From assembly GCA_963628435.1 (NCBI GenBank), contig CAVGEY010000002.1:62001-126000 (forward strand): a stretch of DNA of 64,000 bases. Direction: 5' to 3'. The translations under genes were made by a program, and so were the position numbers. The number at the start of each line of letters is the position of its first letter. Positions within the stretch are counted from its first letter, which is position 1. The stretch comes from CAKSQF01 sp963628435. Lineage in GTDB: Bacteria; Bacillota; Clostridia; Oscillospirales; CAG-272. The notes under the pieces were generated by a model. That model was not told where the DNA came from and did no database searches. It saw only the letters and a program-made list of their open reading frames with translations. Below, piece by piece: positions 44,518-53,656 of the stretch.

Positions 44518-44679
44518 TATTTTTCTGATATTTTTGTTATTTCTTTTCCTATTGCCATCGGAATGATTTTGATTATAATTTCATAAAAGACTTTACTTTT
44601 TGTATCATATATGATAAAATACAGAGAAATATGGGCAGACACCCGAAAAGCAAGACAAAAAAAGGATGTATATTTTGCA

Positions 44680-46050
44680 ATGACCTTTACGATACACACA
44701 CTCGGATGCAAGGTTAATCAATATGAAAGCACCGTTATGTCGGAAGCGCTCGAAGAGGCGGGACTATCCCGCGTTGAAAGTGTGAACGCCGATGATATCT
44801 GCGATGCCGACAAAACAGGCTCTGCCCGCGCCGCAGACATCTGCATAATAAACAGCTGTGCCGTCACCGCCGAATCGGAGCGAAAAGCCCGCCAGCTTAT
44901 ACGGCGAATGATTAACGAAAATCCGAACACATACGTTATTGTTACCGGATGCTACGCCCAGCTTCGCGCAGAGGAAATTCTTAAAATCGACGGTGTATCC
45001 TATGTCTGCGGGAATTTTGCGAAGACCGAAGCCGTCAATGCCGCGCTTTTATATGCATCGTCCGGCAAACGGACTGTCGGCATAAATGTGCCGCCGCTCG
45101 AAAAAGCGAAATTTGAGCCGTCGGTTATAAAACACAGCGAACGTACCCGCGCGTATGTCAAGGTAGAGGACGGCTGCGACTCAAAATGCGCCTACTGCAC
45201 AATCAAAGACGCACGCGGCCCCGTACGCTCAAAATCGGCTGCCGATGTTCATTCGGAAATTGCGGCACTTGCAGATTCGGGCTATCGCGAGGTTGTTCTC
45301 ACCGGCATAGAAGTTTCGGCATGGGGCAAGGATCTTTACAGCCGGGTTTTATCCGAAAAGAGACCGAATCTTGCCGACCTTATCCTTTCGCTCGAAGATA
45401 TTGACCGACTTGACCGTGTACGGCTCAGTTCGCTCGATCCTTCGCTTCTCACCCCGGCGTTTACCGACAGACTGAAAGACTCATCAAAACTTTGTCATCA
45501 TTTTCACCTTTCCCTGCAAAGCGGATGCGACAGGACACTCGCCGACATGCGGCGCAGATATAACACCGCAATGATAAAGCGCAATGTCGAACACATCAGA
45601 GAGATTTTCGGCGATGCCGAATTCACCGCCGATACGATTGTCGGATTTCCGGGCGAAAGCGATGAAGATTTCGAACAGACAAAACAATTTATTTCCGGAA
45701 TCGGGCTGATTTACAATCACATCTTTCCGTTTTCAAGGCGTCCGAACACTCCCGCCTATGATATGGACGGGCAGATTGAGGAATCGGTAAAATCAAAACG
45801 CCTTCATGAACTCGAAAAAATCCGTGACGAATCGAGAGAAAAAATCTGCACCGGAATGATAGGCGGCTGCGTATCTGTTCTCTTTGAAAGAAATCACGGC
45901 GGCACGGCAAAAGGTCATACCGCTTCATTTATAGAGGTATCGGCAAAATCGGATGTCGATTTACGCGGCAGAATGGGACTTGTGAAAATCACGGGTTATG
46001 ACGGTGCGGCCGGGCTTCTTGTCGGCGAGCTTGTCTCACTTGACGTATAA
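44680..46050 (+). CDS. mtaB: tRNA (N6-threonylcarbamoyladenosine(37)-C2)-methylthiotransferase MtaB
   Basis: A radical-SAM enzyme that converts t6A37 to ms2t6A37 in tRNAs. The 456-residue protein shows the MTTase N-terminal domain (TLGCKVNQYESTV, INSCAVTAESERKARQLIRR, VTGCYAQ) supplying three cluster cysteines, the radical-SAM triad CDSKCAYCTI, LTGIEVSAWG, LSLQSGCDRTLADMRRRY and FPGESDEDFEQT, and a TRAM-like C-terminal domain. ATG 44680 is chosen because the conserved N-terminus begins there; the frame stays open upstream to 44611. The substrate t6A tRNA-Thr gene lies just before it, and trmO acting on the same base is also in this window. Confidence 0.94.
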   Translation: MTFTIHTLGCKVNQYESTVMSEALEEAGLSRVESVNADDICDADKTGSARAADICIINSCAVTAESERKARQLIRRMINENPNTYVIVTGCYAQLRAEEILKIDGVSYVCGNFAKTEAVNAALLYASSGKRTVGINVPPLEKAKFEPSVIKHSERTRAYVKVEDGCDSKCAYCTIKDARGPVRSKSAADVHSEIAALADSGYREVVLTGIEVSAWGKDLYSRVLSEKRPNLADLILSLEDIDRLDRVRLSSLDPSLLTPAFTDRLKDSSKLCHHFHLSLQSGCDRTLADMRRRYNTAMIKRNVEHIREIFGDAEFTADTIVGFPGESDEDFEQTKQFISGIGLIYNHIFPFSRRPNTPAYDMDGQIEESVKSKRLHELEKIRDESREKICTGMIGGCVSVLFERNHGGTAKGHTASFIEVSAKSDVDLRGRMGLVKITGYDGAAGLLVGELVSLDV

Positions 46051-46123
46051 ACGCCCGGAACAGACATTCGATAAAATTCAAGAAACGGTTTCCGGCTTTT
46101 AAGAAGAAAGGTACAAATATAAA

Positions 46124-47236
46124 ATGGAAGAATATACACTCTACCGAACCTATGCGCAGGTAAATCTGACAAACATCAGAAAAAATCTGCTTACCTGCAT
46201 GAAACTTATACCCGAAGGTGTGAAACCGGTCGGAGTTGTCAAGGCAAATGCATACGGTCACGGTGCGGTTCGTGCCGCGGGAATCATTCACGATCTTGTC
46301 GATGCGTTTGCGGTTGCAACGGTTGACGAGGCAATCGAGCTTAAAACCTGCGGATTCGAAACACCGATATACATACTCGGCTACGCTCATCCGTCATCAT
46401 ACGAAGCGCTGATCGAAAACGATATCATCCCGGCAATTTACAAGGAATCGGATGCCGAGAAGCTGTCGGAAGTTGCACTTTCGATGGGAAAAGTTGCCAG
46501 AATCAACATCAAAGTCGATACGGGAATGGGAAGAATCGGATTCGGCTGCGGAAAAGAAGGCAGCGATGCCGTCTGCAGAATCGCAAGACTCAAAGGTCTT
46601 GAACTTTACGGACTGTTTATGCATTTCGCGACCGCCGACAGTGCCGACAAAAGTTTTGCGATGCTTCAGTATGACCGCTTCAACAAATTTATAGATGCCT
46701 GTGCGGCAGGCGGAGCGACATTTTCGAACATCACCTGCGCAAATTCCGCCGCCGTTCTCGAAATGCCCTATACCGCCAAAACCGAAATGCGCGTCGGAAT
46801 CGCGATGTACGGCTATCTTCCGTCCGACGAGGTGCGGAAAGATGTCCCGCTTCTTCCCGCGCTCACCTGGAAAAGCAGAATCGTACATATAAAAGAAATT
46901 GATGCCGGCGACAGCATAGGCTACGGCAGAACATACATCGCAAAAGACAGGCGCAGAATCGCCACAATTCCGGTCGGTTATGCCGACGGATATTCACGCG
47001 CGCTTTCGGGAAAAGGAAAAGTAATAATCAACGGGCAGGCGGCTCCGGTAGTCGGGAGAGTCTGCATGGATATGTTTATGGTTGATGTTACCGATATAAA
47101 CGCATCCGACGGTGACGAGGTTACTCTTCTCGGAGAGGGTTTTGACGCCGAGGATATGGCAAAAATCTGCGAAACGATATCATACGAGGTACTTTGCGAT
47201 ATTTCGTCGCGTGTTCCGCGAGTCTATGTAAAATAA
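46124..47236 (+). CDS. alr: Alanine racemase
   Basis: PLP enzyme of 370 residues making D-alanine for peptidoglycan. The PLP Lys lies in VVKANAYGHGAV; the catalytic Tyr is in the SIGYGRTY segment; other conserved parts are KVDTGMGRIGF, MHFATAD, NSAAVLEMP, RVGIAMYGY, PVGYADGYSR and GRVCMDMFMVDVT. Complete and normal length. AGAAAGG lies 12 bases before the ATG. Lies 73 bases after mtaB with no terminator between, so the two genes may share a transcript. Confidence 0.96.
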   Translation: MEEYTLYRTYAQVNLTNIRKNLLTCMKLIPEGVKPVGVVKANAYGHGAVRAAGIIHDLVDAFAVATVDEAIELKTCGFETPIYILGYAHPSSYEALIENDIIPAIYKESDAEKLSEVALSMGKVARINIKVDTGMGRIGFGCGKEGSDAVCRIARLKGLELYGLFMHFATADSADKSFAMLQYDRFNKFIDACAAGGATFSNITCANSAAVLEMPYTAKTEMRVGIAMYGYLPSDEVRKDVPLLPALTWKSRIVHIKEIDAGDSIGYGRTYIAKDRRRIATIPVGYADGYSRALSGKGKVIINGQAAPVVGRVCMDMFMVDVTDINASDGDEVTLLGEGFDAEDMAKICETISYEVLCDISSRVPRVYVK

Positions 47237-47244
47237 AACCGCAA

Positions 47245-47290
47245 AAAACAGATACCCACGCGGCGAAAGCCGCGTGGGTATCTGTTTTGA
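47245..47290. terminator. Bidirectional terminator after alr
   Basis: ACAGATACCCACGCGGC pairs with GCCGCGTGGGTATCTGT across GAAA, with A-run before and T-run after. Confidence 0.93.
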
Positions 47291-47363
47291 CGGGAGTTTG
47301 CTCAGTGTCAATGTCCCGCTTACACCTGCTTCAGATTTCAAATTATCTCATGAAAGCCTCGGC

Positions 47364-48218
47364 CTACTCAATGTAATCATCCGCATATATGAGATAGCAC
47401 AAGCTTCCGTAAAGCCCCGGGATAACAAAATCATCCGATCTGATTATTTTATTTATAATATACTCTCCTGATGAATCTCTGTCATAATTGATCCTGATAA
47501 TTCCGTCTTTCAATAGATGCACGGTAGAAATGCGTTCCCGACCTTTTTTATATACTCTTTCTATCTGCTCGTCATTCAGCTCGTCATAGCATCTTCTGAA
47601 CAAAGGCGTTATCGGATCGATTTCTTCAACATCCTTCATGGTATCTTTAACAATTAAATTTGAAAAATTCGACATACTTAATGACTTTTTGACTATAATC
47701 GGATATCCTCTTGAGCAATAATAGTTATCCGACTCATAGAAAAAAACATATACGCGGGTTCCACCGTCGGTTTCATAAACAAAATACATGGATTTTTGCC
47801 CATTATTTTCTATTGTTCTGACCGCTTGAGGAGGATAATTCCGCAAATATGCGTTAAGCTTATTGCCGCCCATATTAGTGTTCAAAAAATAATCCATATC
47901 TCTGTTAATCACAAAACAGTGATTATTAAAAAGAAATTCTTCTTCGGGATATTCGGTAAATCGGATATCCGAAAAATCGGGAGTCGAAACGTAGTCATCG
48001 GACCTAATCACCTTTTCGATGTATAACCCTATATCCGTTTTGTCAAGCTCATATTTTCGGGAAGCTAACGAGTCTGTCACAAATGTAGTCGGTGTTACAT
48101 ATCCGATTTTTTTGCTTGTTATCCTTTCTGTTTCGTATACGGCCTTTTTACAGCCTCCGACAGAAAAAATCGCCGAGATTAAAAGCAGAGTCACAAAGAT
48201 TCTTTTGCCGATACTCAT
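47364..48218 (-). CDS. Hypothetical lipoprotein with internal repeat
   Basis: A 284-residue lipoprotein, lipobox VGGC at residues 20-23, not recognised. It contains two similar segments, EKVIRSDDYVSTPDF near residue 68 and NKIIRSDDFVIPGLY near 262, which suggests an internal duplication. The rest is rich in Tyr, Asp and Asn and looks beta-rich. Its base composition is clearly more AT-rich than the genes around it, as is the next gene, hinting at later acquisition. It lies 12 bases from the split secreted protein and is probably co-transcribed with it. Confidence 0.7.
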   Translation of the reverse strand: MSIGKRIFVTLLLISAIFSVGGCKKAVYETERITSKKIGYVTPTTFVTDSLASRKYELDKTDIGLYIEKVIRSDDYVSTPDFSDIRFTEYPEEEFLFNNHCFVINRDMDYFLNTNMGGNKLNAYLRNYPPQAVRTIENNGQKSMYFVYETDGGTRVYVFFYESDNYYCSRGYPIIVKKSLSMSNFSNLIVKDTMKDVEEIDPITPLFRRCYDELNDEQIERVYKKGRERISTVHLLKDGIIRINYDRDSSGEYIINKIIRSDDFVIPGLYGSLCYLIYADDYIE

Positions 48219-48230
48219 AGTGTCGCCTCA

Positions 48231-48800
48231 TTATCCCGTAATTTTATAGTAAACGGGCGTACTGCTGTAAAAATCCACATGTTCCACTTCTCCGAAATTC
48301 CAGATGCTCCACAATATATCATCCGGGTTGGGATAAATGTTAGAGTTCGGAATAATTCTCGACGGGAAAGTGCCGCGTTTATCTGCCCATGTTCCGTCTC
48401 CAAGTTGTATCCACCAATGATAATCCCAAACATCGGAATCAGATGTATCGCTGAAATTCCATTCTCCGTCGCCGTTTGCGTCATAGTAGCCGACTCTCAT
48501 CACAACACGGTATTGAGTCAATGTATCAATTGTTGAGCGATACGAACTGATTCTGCCGGCCGTTATTCCGTTGTAATACATAAAAGATTCGGATTTGCTT
48601 CTGACCAAGGCACGCAATTCGGTTATACTTGAGCAACCATTAAGCTCATCAAAAGTTATTCCCAATGAATTCATATCAACGAACCCATTATAATTCCATG
48701 CATATCCGGCGCAGTTCTGCGATTCGTCAAAATGATTGATAAGATTATATGTTTTATTGGTTATTGTTTTGGAAATTGTGTAATTCAGTTTGTTATGCAA
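48231..48800 (-). pseudogene. C-terminal part of a secreted papain-like cysteine peptidase, out of frame with its N-terminal part
   Basis: Open from a TTG at 48800 (no ribosome site) to 48231, 189 residues. It lacks a signal peptide but carries a likely Cys-His active site: SQNCAGYAWNYN (Cys) and DYHWWIQLGDGTWADKRG (His, followed by a common DGTWADK segment). These motifs are typical of papain-fold peptidases or amidases secreted by Firmicutes. It overlaps the preceding frame by 16 bases, and an in-frame TGA stands immediately before the TTG. It therefore reads best as the tail of the 48785-49729 gene, displaced by -1. A separate overlapping gene is less likely. Confidence 0.6.
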
Positions 48801-49729
48801 TCACTTGATGCATGAAATTCCCTATACACAGAGTAGCCATTGCCAACCAATACCCCTCCGGAATTATAATAATTACAGGTAAAAGTCACCGCAGAAGTTC
48901 GCAAGCTGTCAATTAGACTGTGTGAGAATGCTGTCGGCACATATTTGGGGTAAGAATTATTCAAAAGAATGTATGAAAAAGAATTTACAGCGGCATATCT
49001 CCAATATGATGGAATCGCAATTGTCGATGTCATCAGAAACAAAACATTCTCTGATGGATCGGATTTAGGCTGAATGCTTGTAATTGTTTTAATCGGATTT
49101 GACGTTTCTATGCTGTTTGTATCGTTTGACTCCTCAATTAATGTTCCGCTTTGAAATGAAATCGTATCTTCATAAAATGAGATTGTATCGTCGTACAACA
49201 CATCTGCCATTTGCGAGTTCATATAAGTTACATTCGCCGGAAGTTCATACGACTTCCCGAGATAAGGGACAGATTCCCATTCGACATCATCTCCTAAGGC
49301 CTCAATGGCGACACGCGACTCCTCAATTACGGAATTATTAAATTCGATATCCTCACGCAGCTGCATTTCAAACTCCTCAAGTGTCATATTCAGGGGAGAT
49401 TCATAAGGGCTGTTCTCGGTAAATAAAGCCTCGTCAAAAACCATTGAATATCCGTATTCTTCATTCAGTTTATCGATTATTTCCTGATAGGCGATCAAGT
49501 CCTCTCTTTTAATAATGCTTTCGGTAGCGGTTTCGGGTTCGCGAGCAGCTTCCGTCTCTATTTTCGTAGTATCATCGGGAAGCTCTTTCGATGCATATTC
49601 AGACGTATCTCCCAACGAAATGATATTCTCGGGGACCGGCTCAACAGCATAAGCATTCATGGGAAATAATTCACAGAAAATTACCGATGCGAGTAACAGA
49701 CAAACTATTGCCTTTTTTATTGTCTTCAT
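48785..49729 (-). CDS. Secreted protein, N-terminal part of a probable cysteine peptidase split by a frameshift
   Basis: A 314-residue frame. Residues 1-29 are a signal peptide (IKKAIVCLLLASVIFCELFPMNAYA). A Glu/Thr-rich pro-region follows (30-110), then an acidic helical region and a Ser/Tyr-rich segment (IPSYWRYAAVNSFSYILLNNSYPKYVPTAFSHSL; VTFTCNYYNSGGVLVGNGYSVYREF). The frame ends in HASSDCITN at 48785, and reading shifted by one base gives the CITKLNYT-type continuation into the cysteine-peptidase-like frame. AAGGAAT lies 8 bases before the ATG. Both parts are AT-rich relative to their neighbours. Confidence 0.65.
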   Translation of the reverse strand: MKTIKKAIVCLLLASVIFCELFPMNAYAVEPVPENIISLGDTSEYASKELPDDTTKIETEAAREPETATESIIKREDLIAYQEIIDKLNEEYGYSMVFDEALFTENSPYESPLNMTLEEFEMQLREDIEFNNSVIEESRVAIEALGDDVEWESVPYLGKSYELPANVTYMNSQMADVLYDDTISFYEDTISFQSGTLIEESNDTNSIETSNPIKTITSIQPKSDPSENVLFLMTSTIAIPSYWRYAAVNSFSYILLNNSYPKYVPTAFSHSLIDSLRTSAVTFTCNYYNSGGVLVGNGYSVYREFHASSDCITN

Positions 49730-49736
49730 TACGGAG

Positions 49737-50084
49737 ATTCCTTTCTAAAATATTATGATGAAAAGCAGCGGGTGGTACCCGCATTCAGAGAGTGAGCGGC
49801 AAACCTCATCAGGCTGCATACAATCGTCGAACATACATAAAATCCAAACATTCATTGCCGTTTGATCGCCTGAAAATCACCACTTTACCTTTCATATTTA
49901 CTTTACTATATTTTGCTCACAATGTCAATAGCATGCGGATAAATTTTTCGAGAATGACTTTTACAGTCCTCTTCCCTCTATCAACATATAAAACGGATTG
50001 TTTTATAAAACATGACAAAAAATAACAAAAAATGCTCCCGCAATCGGGTTTCAATGTCCGATTGCGGAAGCATTTCATTTTCTT
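49737..50084. other. Intergenic region with one terminator hairpin
   Basis: A 348-base gap. It holds a GGGT-GGT-ACCC palindrome near 49770, AT-rich sequence, and a clear hairpin at 50029-50075 (ATGCT-CCGCAATCGG with CCGATTGCGG-AGCAT) flanked by an A-run and TTTC, which ends the SGNH gene on the minus strand. No gene is seen. Confidence 0.75.
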
Positions 50085-50900
50085 TTATTTTCCTATTGTA
50101 TTTTCAATAAACTCCCTGAAAATCGGAGTCAGCCAGCGTTTATAGCCCATTCCGTTCGGATGTATGATGTCCGCCATATTCTTTTCCAAAAAAGCGGTTC
50201 TCTCGCTTTCGGTCATTGCGGAAAGCTCTTCATTATTCCAAAGATCGAGAACATTTATGCTCCATTTCTCTTTGATTTTGAGCATCGCGTTGACCATTCG
50301 TCTGTATTCGGCGCTGCCGTACTTCGGATTTGTATAGAAAGCAATCGGGCAGTCAAATCTCTCTTTTGCATAGGCGATTACGTATTCGATTGCTCCGCAG
50401 ACTGTCGATGTATCGAACGAATCGATATCGAACGAATCGCCGATCTTGCCGAGCGGCAGCTTCTTTGTCGCGTCATTGGTCGAAAGCTGACAGATAAAAT
50501 AATCGCATTTCAGGTCCGACGGTATCTTTTTCATACGCGCGATATATGAATTGTCGCCGTTATCGACGAGAGTTGTGCCGGATACCGCATATTTTGCGCT
50601 TATGCAGCCGGTCGAATGTGCGAGATACTCTGCCATAGAGATGCCGCCGTTTGCGTGTCCGTAGGTAACAGACGAACCGAGCCATACTATGGTTTTACCC
50701 TCGAGAGATACCGCTTTCTTCGGTTCTTCGGCGGTAACGGCGGATGTTGACGCCGCTGTTTGTTCGGTGCCCGGTGCGGTTTCCTTACCGCCGTCTGTCT
50801 CTGAACTTGTTTCGCTCTGTGCGGCAGGTGCGCATGCGGATAACCCCAGCGGAATCAGCATAAGATTTGATAATAAGAATGCAAACAGTCTTCTACTCAT
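50085..50900 (-). CDS. SGNH/GDSL-type hydrolase lipoprotein
   Basis: A 271-residue exported lipoprotein: signal to LSAC (Cys23), Thr/Ser/Glu-rich spacer to about residue 65. The SGNH fold follows with block I VWLGSSVTYG (Ser nucleophile in GSS instead of GDS), block II Gly in VSGTTL, block III LSTND (Asn) and block V DIIHPNGMGY (Asp-x-x-His). Such enzymes are esterases or deacetylases acting on acetylated glycans; substrate unknown. It lies among secreted proteins and complements the GH43 lipoproteins. Promoter TTGACA-N17-TATAAT at 50945-50973. Confidence 0.88.
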   Translation of the reverse strand: MSRRLFAFLLSNLMLIPLGLSACAPAAQSETSSETDGGKETAPGTEQTAASTSAVTAEEPKKAVSLEGKTIVWLGSSVTYGHANGGISMAEYLAHSTGCISAKYAVSGTTLVDNGDNSYIARMKKIPSDLKCDYFICQLSTNDATKKLPLGKIGDSFDIDSFDTSTVCGAIEYVIAYAKERFDCPIAFYTNPKYGSAEYRRMVNAMLKIKEKWSINVLDLWNNEELSAMTESERTAFLEKNMADIIHPNGMGYKRWLTPIFREFIENTIGK

Positions 50901-50944
50901 CGAAATTCACTCCCAAATAAAATCATTTTATTCTTTCAGACACG

Positions 50945-50973
50945 ATTATAACATTTTACCTGATTTATGTCAA
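50945..50973 (-). promoter_or_regulatory. Promoter of the SGNH lipoprotein gene
   Basis: Minus strand TTGACA (50968-50973), 17-base spacer, TATAAT (50945-50950). Confidence 0.85.
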
Positions 50974-50979
50974 CAGAAA

Positions 50980-51180
50980 AAGCGAAAAACGGCGTTTCAT
51001 CGCCGACTTTACAGCTCATTCGCTTTTACCGATGACGGCATGATTTTAAGTGATTCGACAAGGCGGCAAACTCCGCTATCTCACAAATTTCATTCGGATA
51101 CACGGCATCGGAGCTTTCGGAATTGTATATAATGTGATAAATTGAGAAAAATCGCTCAAAAAGGCTTGAAAAGGCAAAAA
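50980..51180. other. Unexplained intergenic stretch with a coding-like minus-strand frame
   Basis: No gene is assigned. On the minus strand a short open stretch ends at about 51034 and reads like protein (VYPNEICEIAEFAAL, then SNHLKSCRHR) but has no start, ribosome site or partner. It may be a decayed gene piece or a dispersed repeat. Confidence 0.3.
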
Positions 51181-51184
51181 AACA

Positions 51185-51213
51185 TTGAAAAAAGTAAATT
51201 TATGTGTTATACT
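51185..51213 (+). promoter_or_regulatory. Promoter of metG
   Basis: TTGAAA (51185-51190), 17-base spacer, TATACT (51208-51213). The 110-base leader shows no T-box motif. Confidence 0.7.
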
Positions 51214-51322
51214 GTAGGGTAAAGAGAAAAGGAAATCAGCTTTTATCGGTTATTGCCGCTCAAAAATCCGAAAAGATGATTTGAAACGGCAAAAGCATCA
51301 AAAGAAAGGAACGTTCATAATA

Positions 51323-52933
51323 ATGAAAAAAAGATATTTTATCGGAGGCGCGTGGCCGTATGCGAACAACAGTCTGCATGTCGGACATCTTGCGGCTCTG
51401 CTTCCGGGCGATGTTATCGCGAGATACGGCAGACTTAAAGGTTATGATGTGATTTATGTTTCGGGTACCGACTCACACGGAACTCCGATTACCGAGCGTG
51501 CAAAACGCGAGGGTGTATCTCCCGCATCGATTGCCGAGCATTATCATGAGGAATTCGTGAGAGATTTCGATGCGCTCGATTTCTCGTACGACAAATACAC
51601 CGCAACATTTACCGACTATCACAAAAAAGGCGTTCAGGATATTTTCCGTCTTATCGACAAGAACGGCTATCTTTACGAAAAGACCGAAGAGCAGGATTAC
51701 TGCGAAAAATGCGGAAAATTCGTATCCGACCGCGAAATAGAGGGCAAATGTCCGGTTTGCGGCAAAATCACGCGCGGCGACCAATGCGAATTCTGCATGG
51801 CGTCATTCGATTCGACGGCACTTACCGAAAAAAGATGCCGCACCTGCGGAACTCCCACATCGACACGCACCAACAAGCATCTTATGTTCGCGCTCTCGAA
51901 ATTCCAGAAGCCGATAGAAGATTTCGTGGCCGAGATGTCGCCGAACTGGCGTCTTAACGCCGTCAATGAAACGAAAAAATATCTGACTCAGGGACTTCCC
52001 GACAGAGCCGCGACACGCGATCTCGACTGGGGCATTGAAGTTCCCGTTCCCGGATATGATTCAAAGCGAATTTATGTATGGTTTGAGGCGGTGCTCGGAT
52101 ATATGACCACCGGCAAGTGGGTTGCCGAGCAGAGGGGCATCGATTTCGACGAATACATGAAAGACGACGGAAATCTCAACAACTATTATATTCACGGAAA
52201 GGACAACATCCCGTTCCACACCGTTATCTTCCCCGCCCTGCTTATGGCAATGGACAAGGGATACTGTCTGCCCACTCACATCGTATCATCCGAATATGTG
52301 AATGTAAACGATGATAAGATGTCAAAATCAAAAGGCAATATGATTTCGGTTCACGAACTTGCCGAAAACTATCCGTCCGACTGCGTGCGTTTCTATACGA
52401 TGCTCTTCAACCCCGAACGCAGAGATGTCAACTTCTCGATTTCGGACATGATTCTGACATACAACAAATTCCTTGCGGGCGGTCTCGGCAATTTCGTAAA
52501 CCGCAACCTCTCGTTCATAAAGAAAAAGTTCGGCGGCAAAATCGAAAAAGGAACGGTTGACCCTGCCGTTATCGATTATGTAACCGGTCTTTACAAGACA
52601 ATCGGCGACAAAATCGAGGCGGGTGAGCTGAGATCGGCGACCGAGGATATGGTTTCGCTCATCTCATATTCGAACAAATATTATGACGAGCAGAAGCCGT
52701 GGGTTCTCGCGAAAGAGGAAGATCTCACCGCATTCTGGAACGTAACCGCGACCTGCCTTTATCTTATGGCGAACATGGCAAACATCTTCGCACCGGTAAT
52801 TCCCGACGGCGCGTCCCGTCTTGCGAAGATTCTTCCGATGGAAAGCCCGAAATACGAGCCGACAACTCTTCCCGAGAGCTTTACGCTTGACGAAGTACCG
52901 ATTCTCTACGCCCGTATCGACGAAAAGCAGTAA
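51323..52933 (+). CDS. metG: Methionine--tRNA ligase
   Basis: Charges tRNA-Met in the cytoplasm. The 536-residue protein has the HIGH-type motif PYANNSLHVGHLAALLPGD, a four-pair cysteine zinc knuckle (CEKC, CPVC, CEFC, CRTC), KDNIPFHTVIFPALL and the KMSKS loop DDKMSKSKGN. It ends at about the anticodon-binding helical domain and lacks the C-terminal dimerisation/tRNA-binding (Trbp111-like) module found in longer MetRS. ATG 51323 is preferred; 14 extra codons upstream are unlikely (AAAGGA is 13 bases before the chosen start). Ended by a strong bidirectional terminator. Confidence 0.95.
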   Translation: MKKRYFIGGAWPYANNSLHVGHLAALLPGDVIARYGRLKGYDVIYVSGTDSHGTPITERAKREGVSPASIAEHYHEEFVRDFDALDFSYDKYTATFTDYHKKGVQDIFRLIDKNGYLYEKTEEQDYCEKCGKFVSDREIEGKCPVCGKITRGDQCEFCMASFDSTALTEKRCRTCGTPTSTRTNKHLMFALSKFQKPIEDFVAEMSPNWRLNAVNETKKYLTQGLPDRAATRDLDWGIEVPVPGYDSKRIYVWFEAVLGYMTTGKWVAEQRGIDFDEYMKDDGNLNNYYIHGKDNIPFHTVIFPALLMAMDKGYCLPTHIVSSEYVNVNDDKMSKSKGNMISVHELAENYPSDCVRFYTMLFNPERRDVNFSISDMILTYNKFLAGGLGNFVNRNLSFIKKKFGGKIEKGTVDPAVIDYVTGLYKTIGDKIEAGELRSATEDMVSLISYSNKYYDEQKPWVLAKEEDLTAFWNVTATCLYLMANMANIFAPVIPDGASRLAKILPMESPKYEPTTLPESFTLDEVPILYARIDEKQ

Positions 52934-52945
52934 AACGAATATTAC

Positions 52946-52979
52946 AAAACAGGCAGCCGAAATTCGGCTGCCTGTTTTA
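52946..52979. terminator. Bidirectional terminator between metG and the Lrp gene
   Basis: AAAACAGGCAGCCG pairs with CGGCTGCCTGTTTT across AAATT. Confidence 0.92.
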
Positions 52980-52988
52980 TCTGTTTTT

Positions 52989-53441
52989 TCAGCATTCGGT
53001 CGGTATAACCGTATGCTCGTTCTTGTATTTTTTCAGAATAAGATGGGTTTTCGTGAGTGATACACCGTCAAACGAGCGGATTCTTCCGTAGATGTCATCG
53101 AGTCCGTCGGTAGAGTCGGTCACGATATGAAGAATATAATCGAAATCGCCCGTAACGCAGAAACAGGAAATAACATTCGGGATTTTATCTATCATCTCGA
53201 GAAAAGCATCGCCGTAGCGCGGATGCTCCATCGCAACTTCCATTATCGCCGCAACGTCGTTGCCGATTTTTTTCTGGTCTATGATAAGAGTGTACTGACG
53301 GATAAGTCCCGACGTCTCCATACGCTTTATGCGTTCGGTTACTGCCGATACCGAAAGATTTATTTCATCTCCGATTGCAGATGCCTTTTCACGCGCGTTT
53401 TTCTTGAGACAATTAAGAATTTTAAGATCGATGCTGTCCAT
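52989..53441 (-). CDS. Lrp/AsnC family transcriptional regulator
   Basis: A 150-residue regulator. The N-terminal helix-turn-helix is DSIDLKILNCLKKNAREKASAIGDEINLSVSAVTERIKRMETSGLI; the C-terminal RAM ligand domain contains DYILHIVTDSTDGLDDIYGRIRSFDGVSLTKTHLILKK. Family members sense amino acids and form octamers. The ATG at 53441 is preferred to a TTG two codons upstream; GGGGAA lies before it. Target not evident: neighbours are metG (convergent) and a membrane protein. Confidence 0.93.
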   Translation of the reverse strand: MDSIDLKILNCLKKNAREKASAIGDEINLSVSAVTERIKRMETSGLIRQYTLIIDQKKIGNDVAAIMEVAMEHPRYGDAFLEMIDKIPNVISCFCVTGDFDYILHIVTDSTDGLDDIYGRIRSFDGVSLTKTHLILKKYKNEHTVIPTEC

Positions 53442-53526
53442 AGTCAAGTTCCCCGCTTTACAAAAATATATTTTATTATAAAATTATATTGCGAAACGCC
53501 CGACGGCGCCGCAGGGGTAGAAAAAC

Positions 53527-53566
53527 CCGATCAATCATTGCATGTTGTACGGCGGATTGATCGGGA
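53527..53566 (-). terminator. Terminator of the YgjV-like gene
   Basis: Minus strand CCCGATCAATC pairs with GATTGATCGGG, then TTTTTC. The remaining 53570-53656 is T-rich and holds no gene. Confidence 0.8.
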
Positions 53567-53656
53567 GATGTTTTATGTATGTATTTTATCACATAATTTT
53601 GCTTATTGCAATAGTTTTTTTGCTGTTTTTCGATTTTTTTCGGCTATTTTTGATTT

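Noticed and set aside
48785..48803. Programmed -1 frameshift between the two halves of the split peptidase
   Set aside because: No X-XXY-YYZ slippery heptamer or following pseudoknot is visible in the overlap; a simple indel is more likely.
49760..49800. GGGTGGTACCCGC, similar to a T-box core
   Set aside because: The core lacks the exact TGGNACCGCG, is a simple palindrome, and no gene follows on that strand for 1.5 kb.
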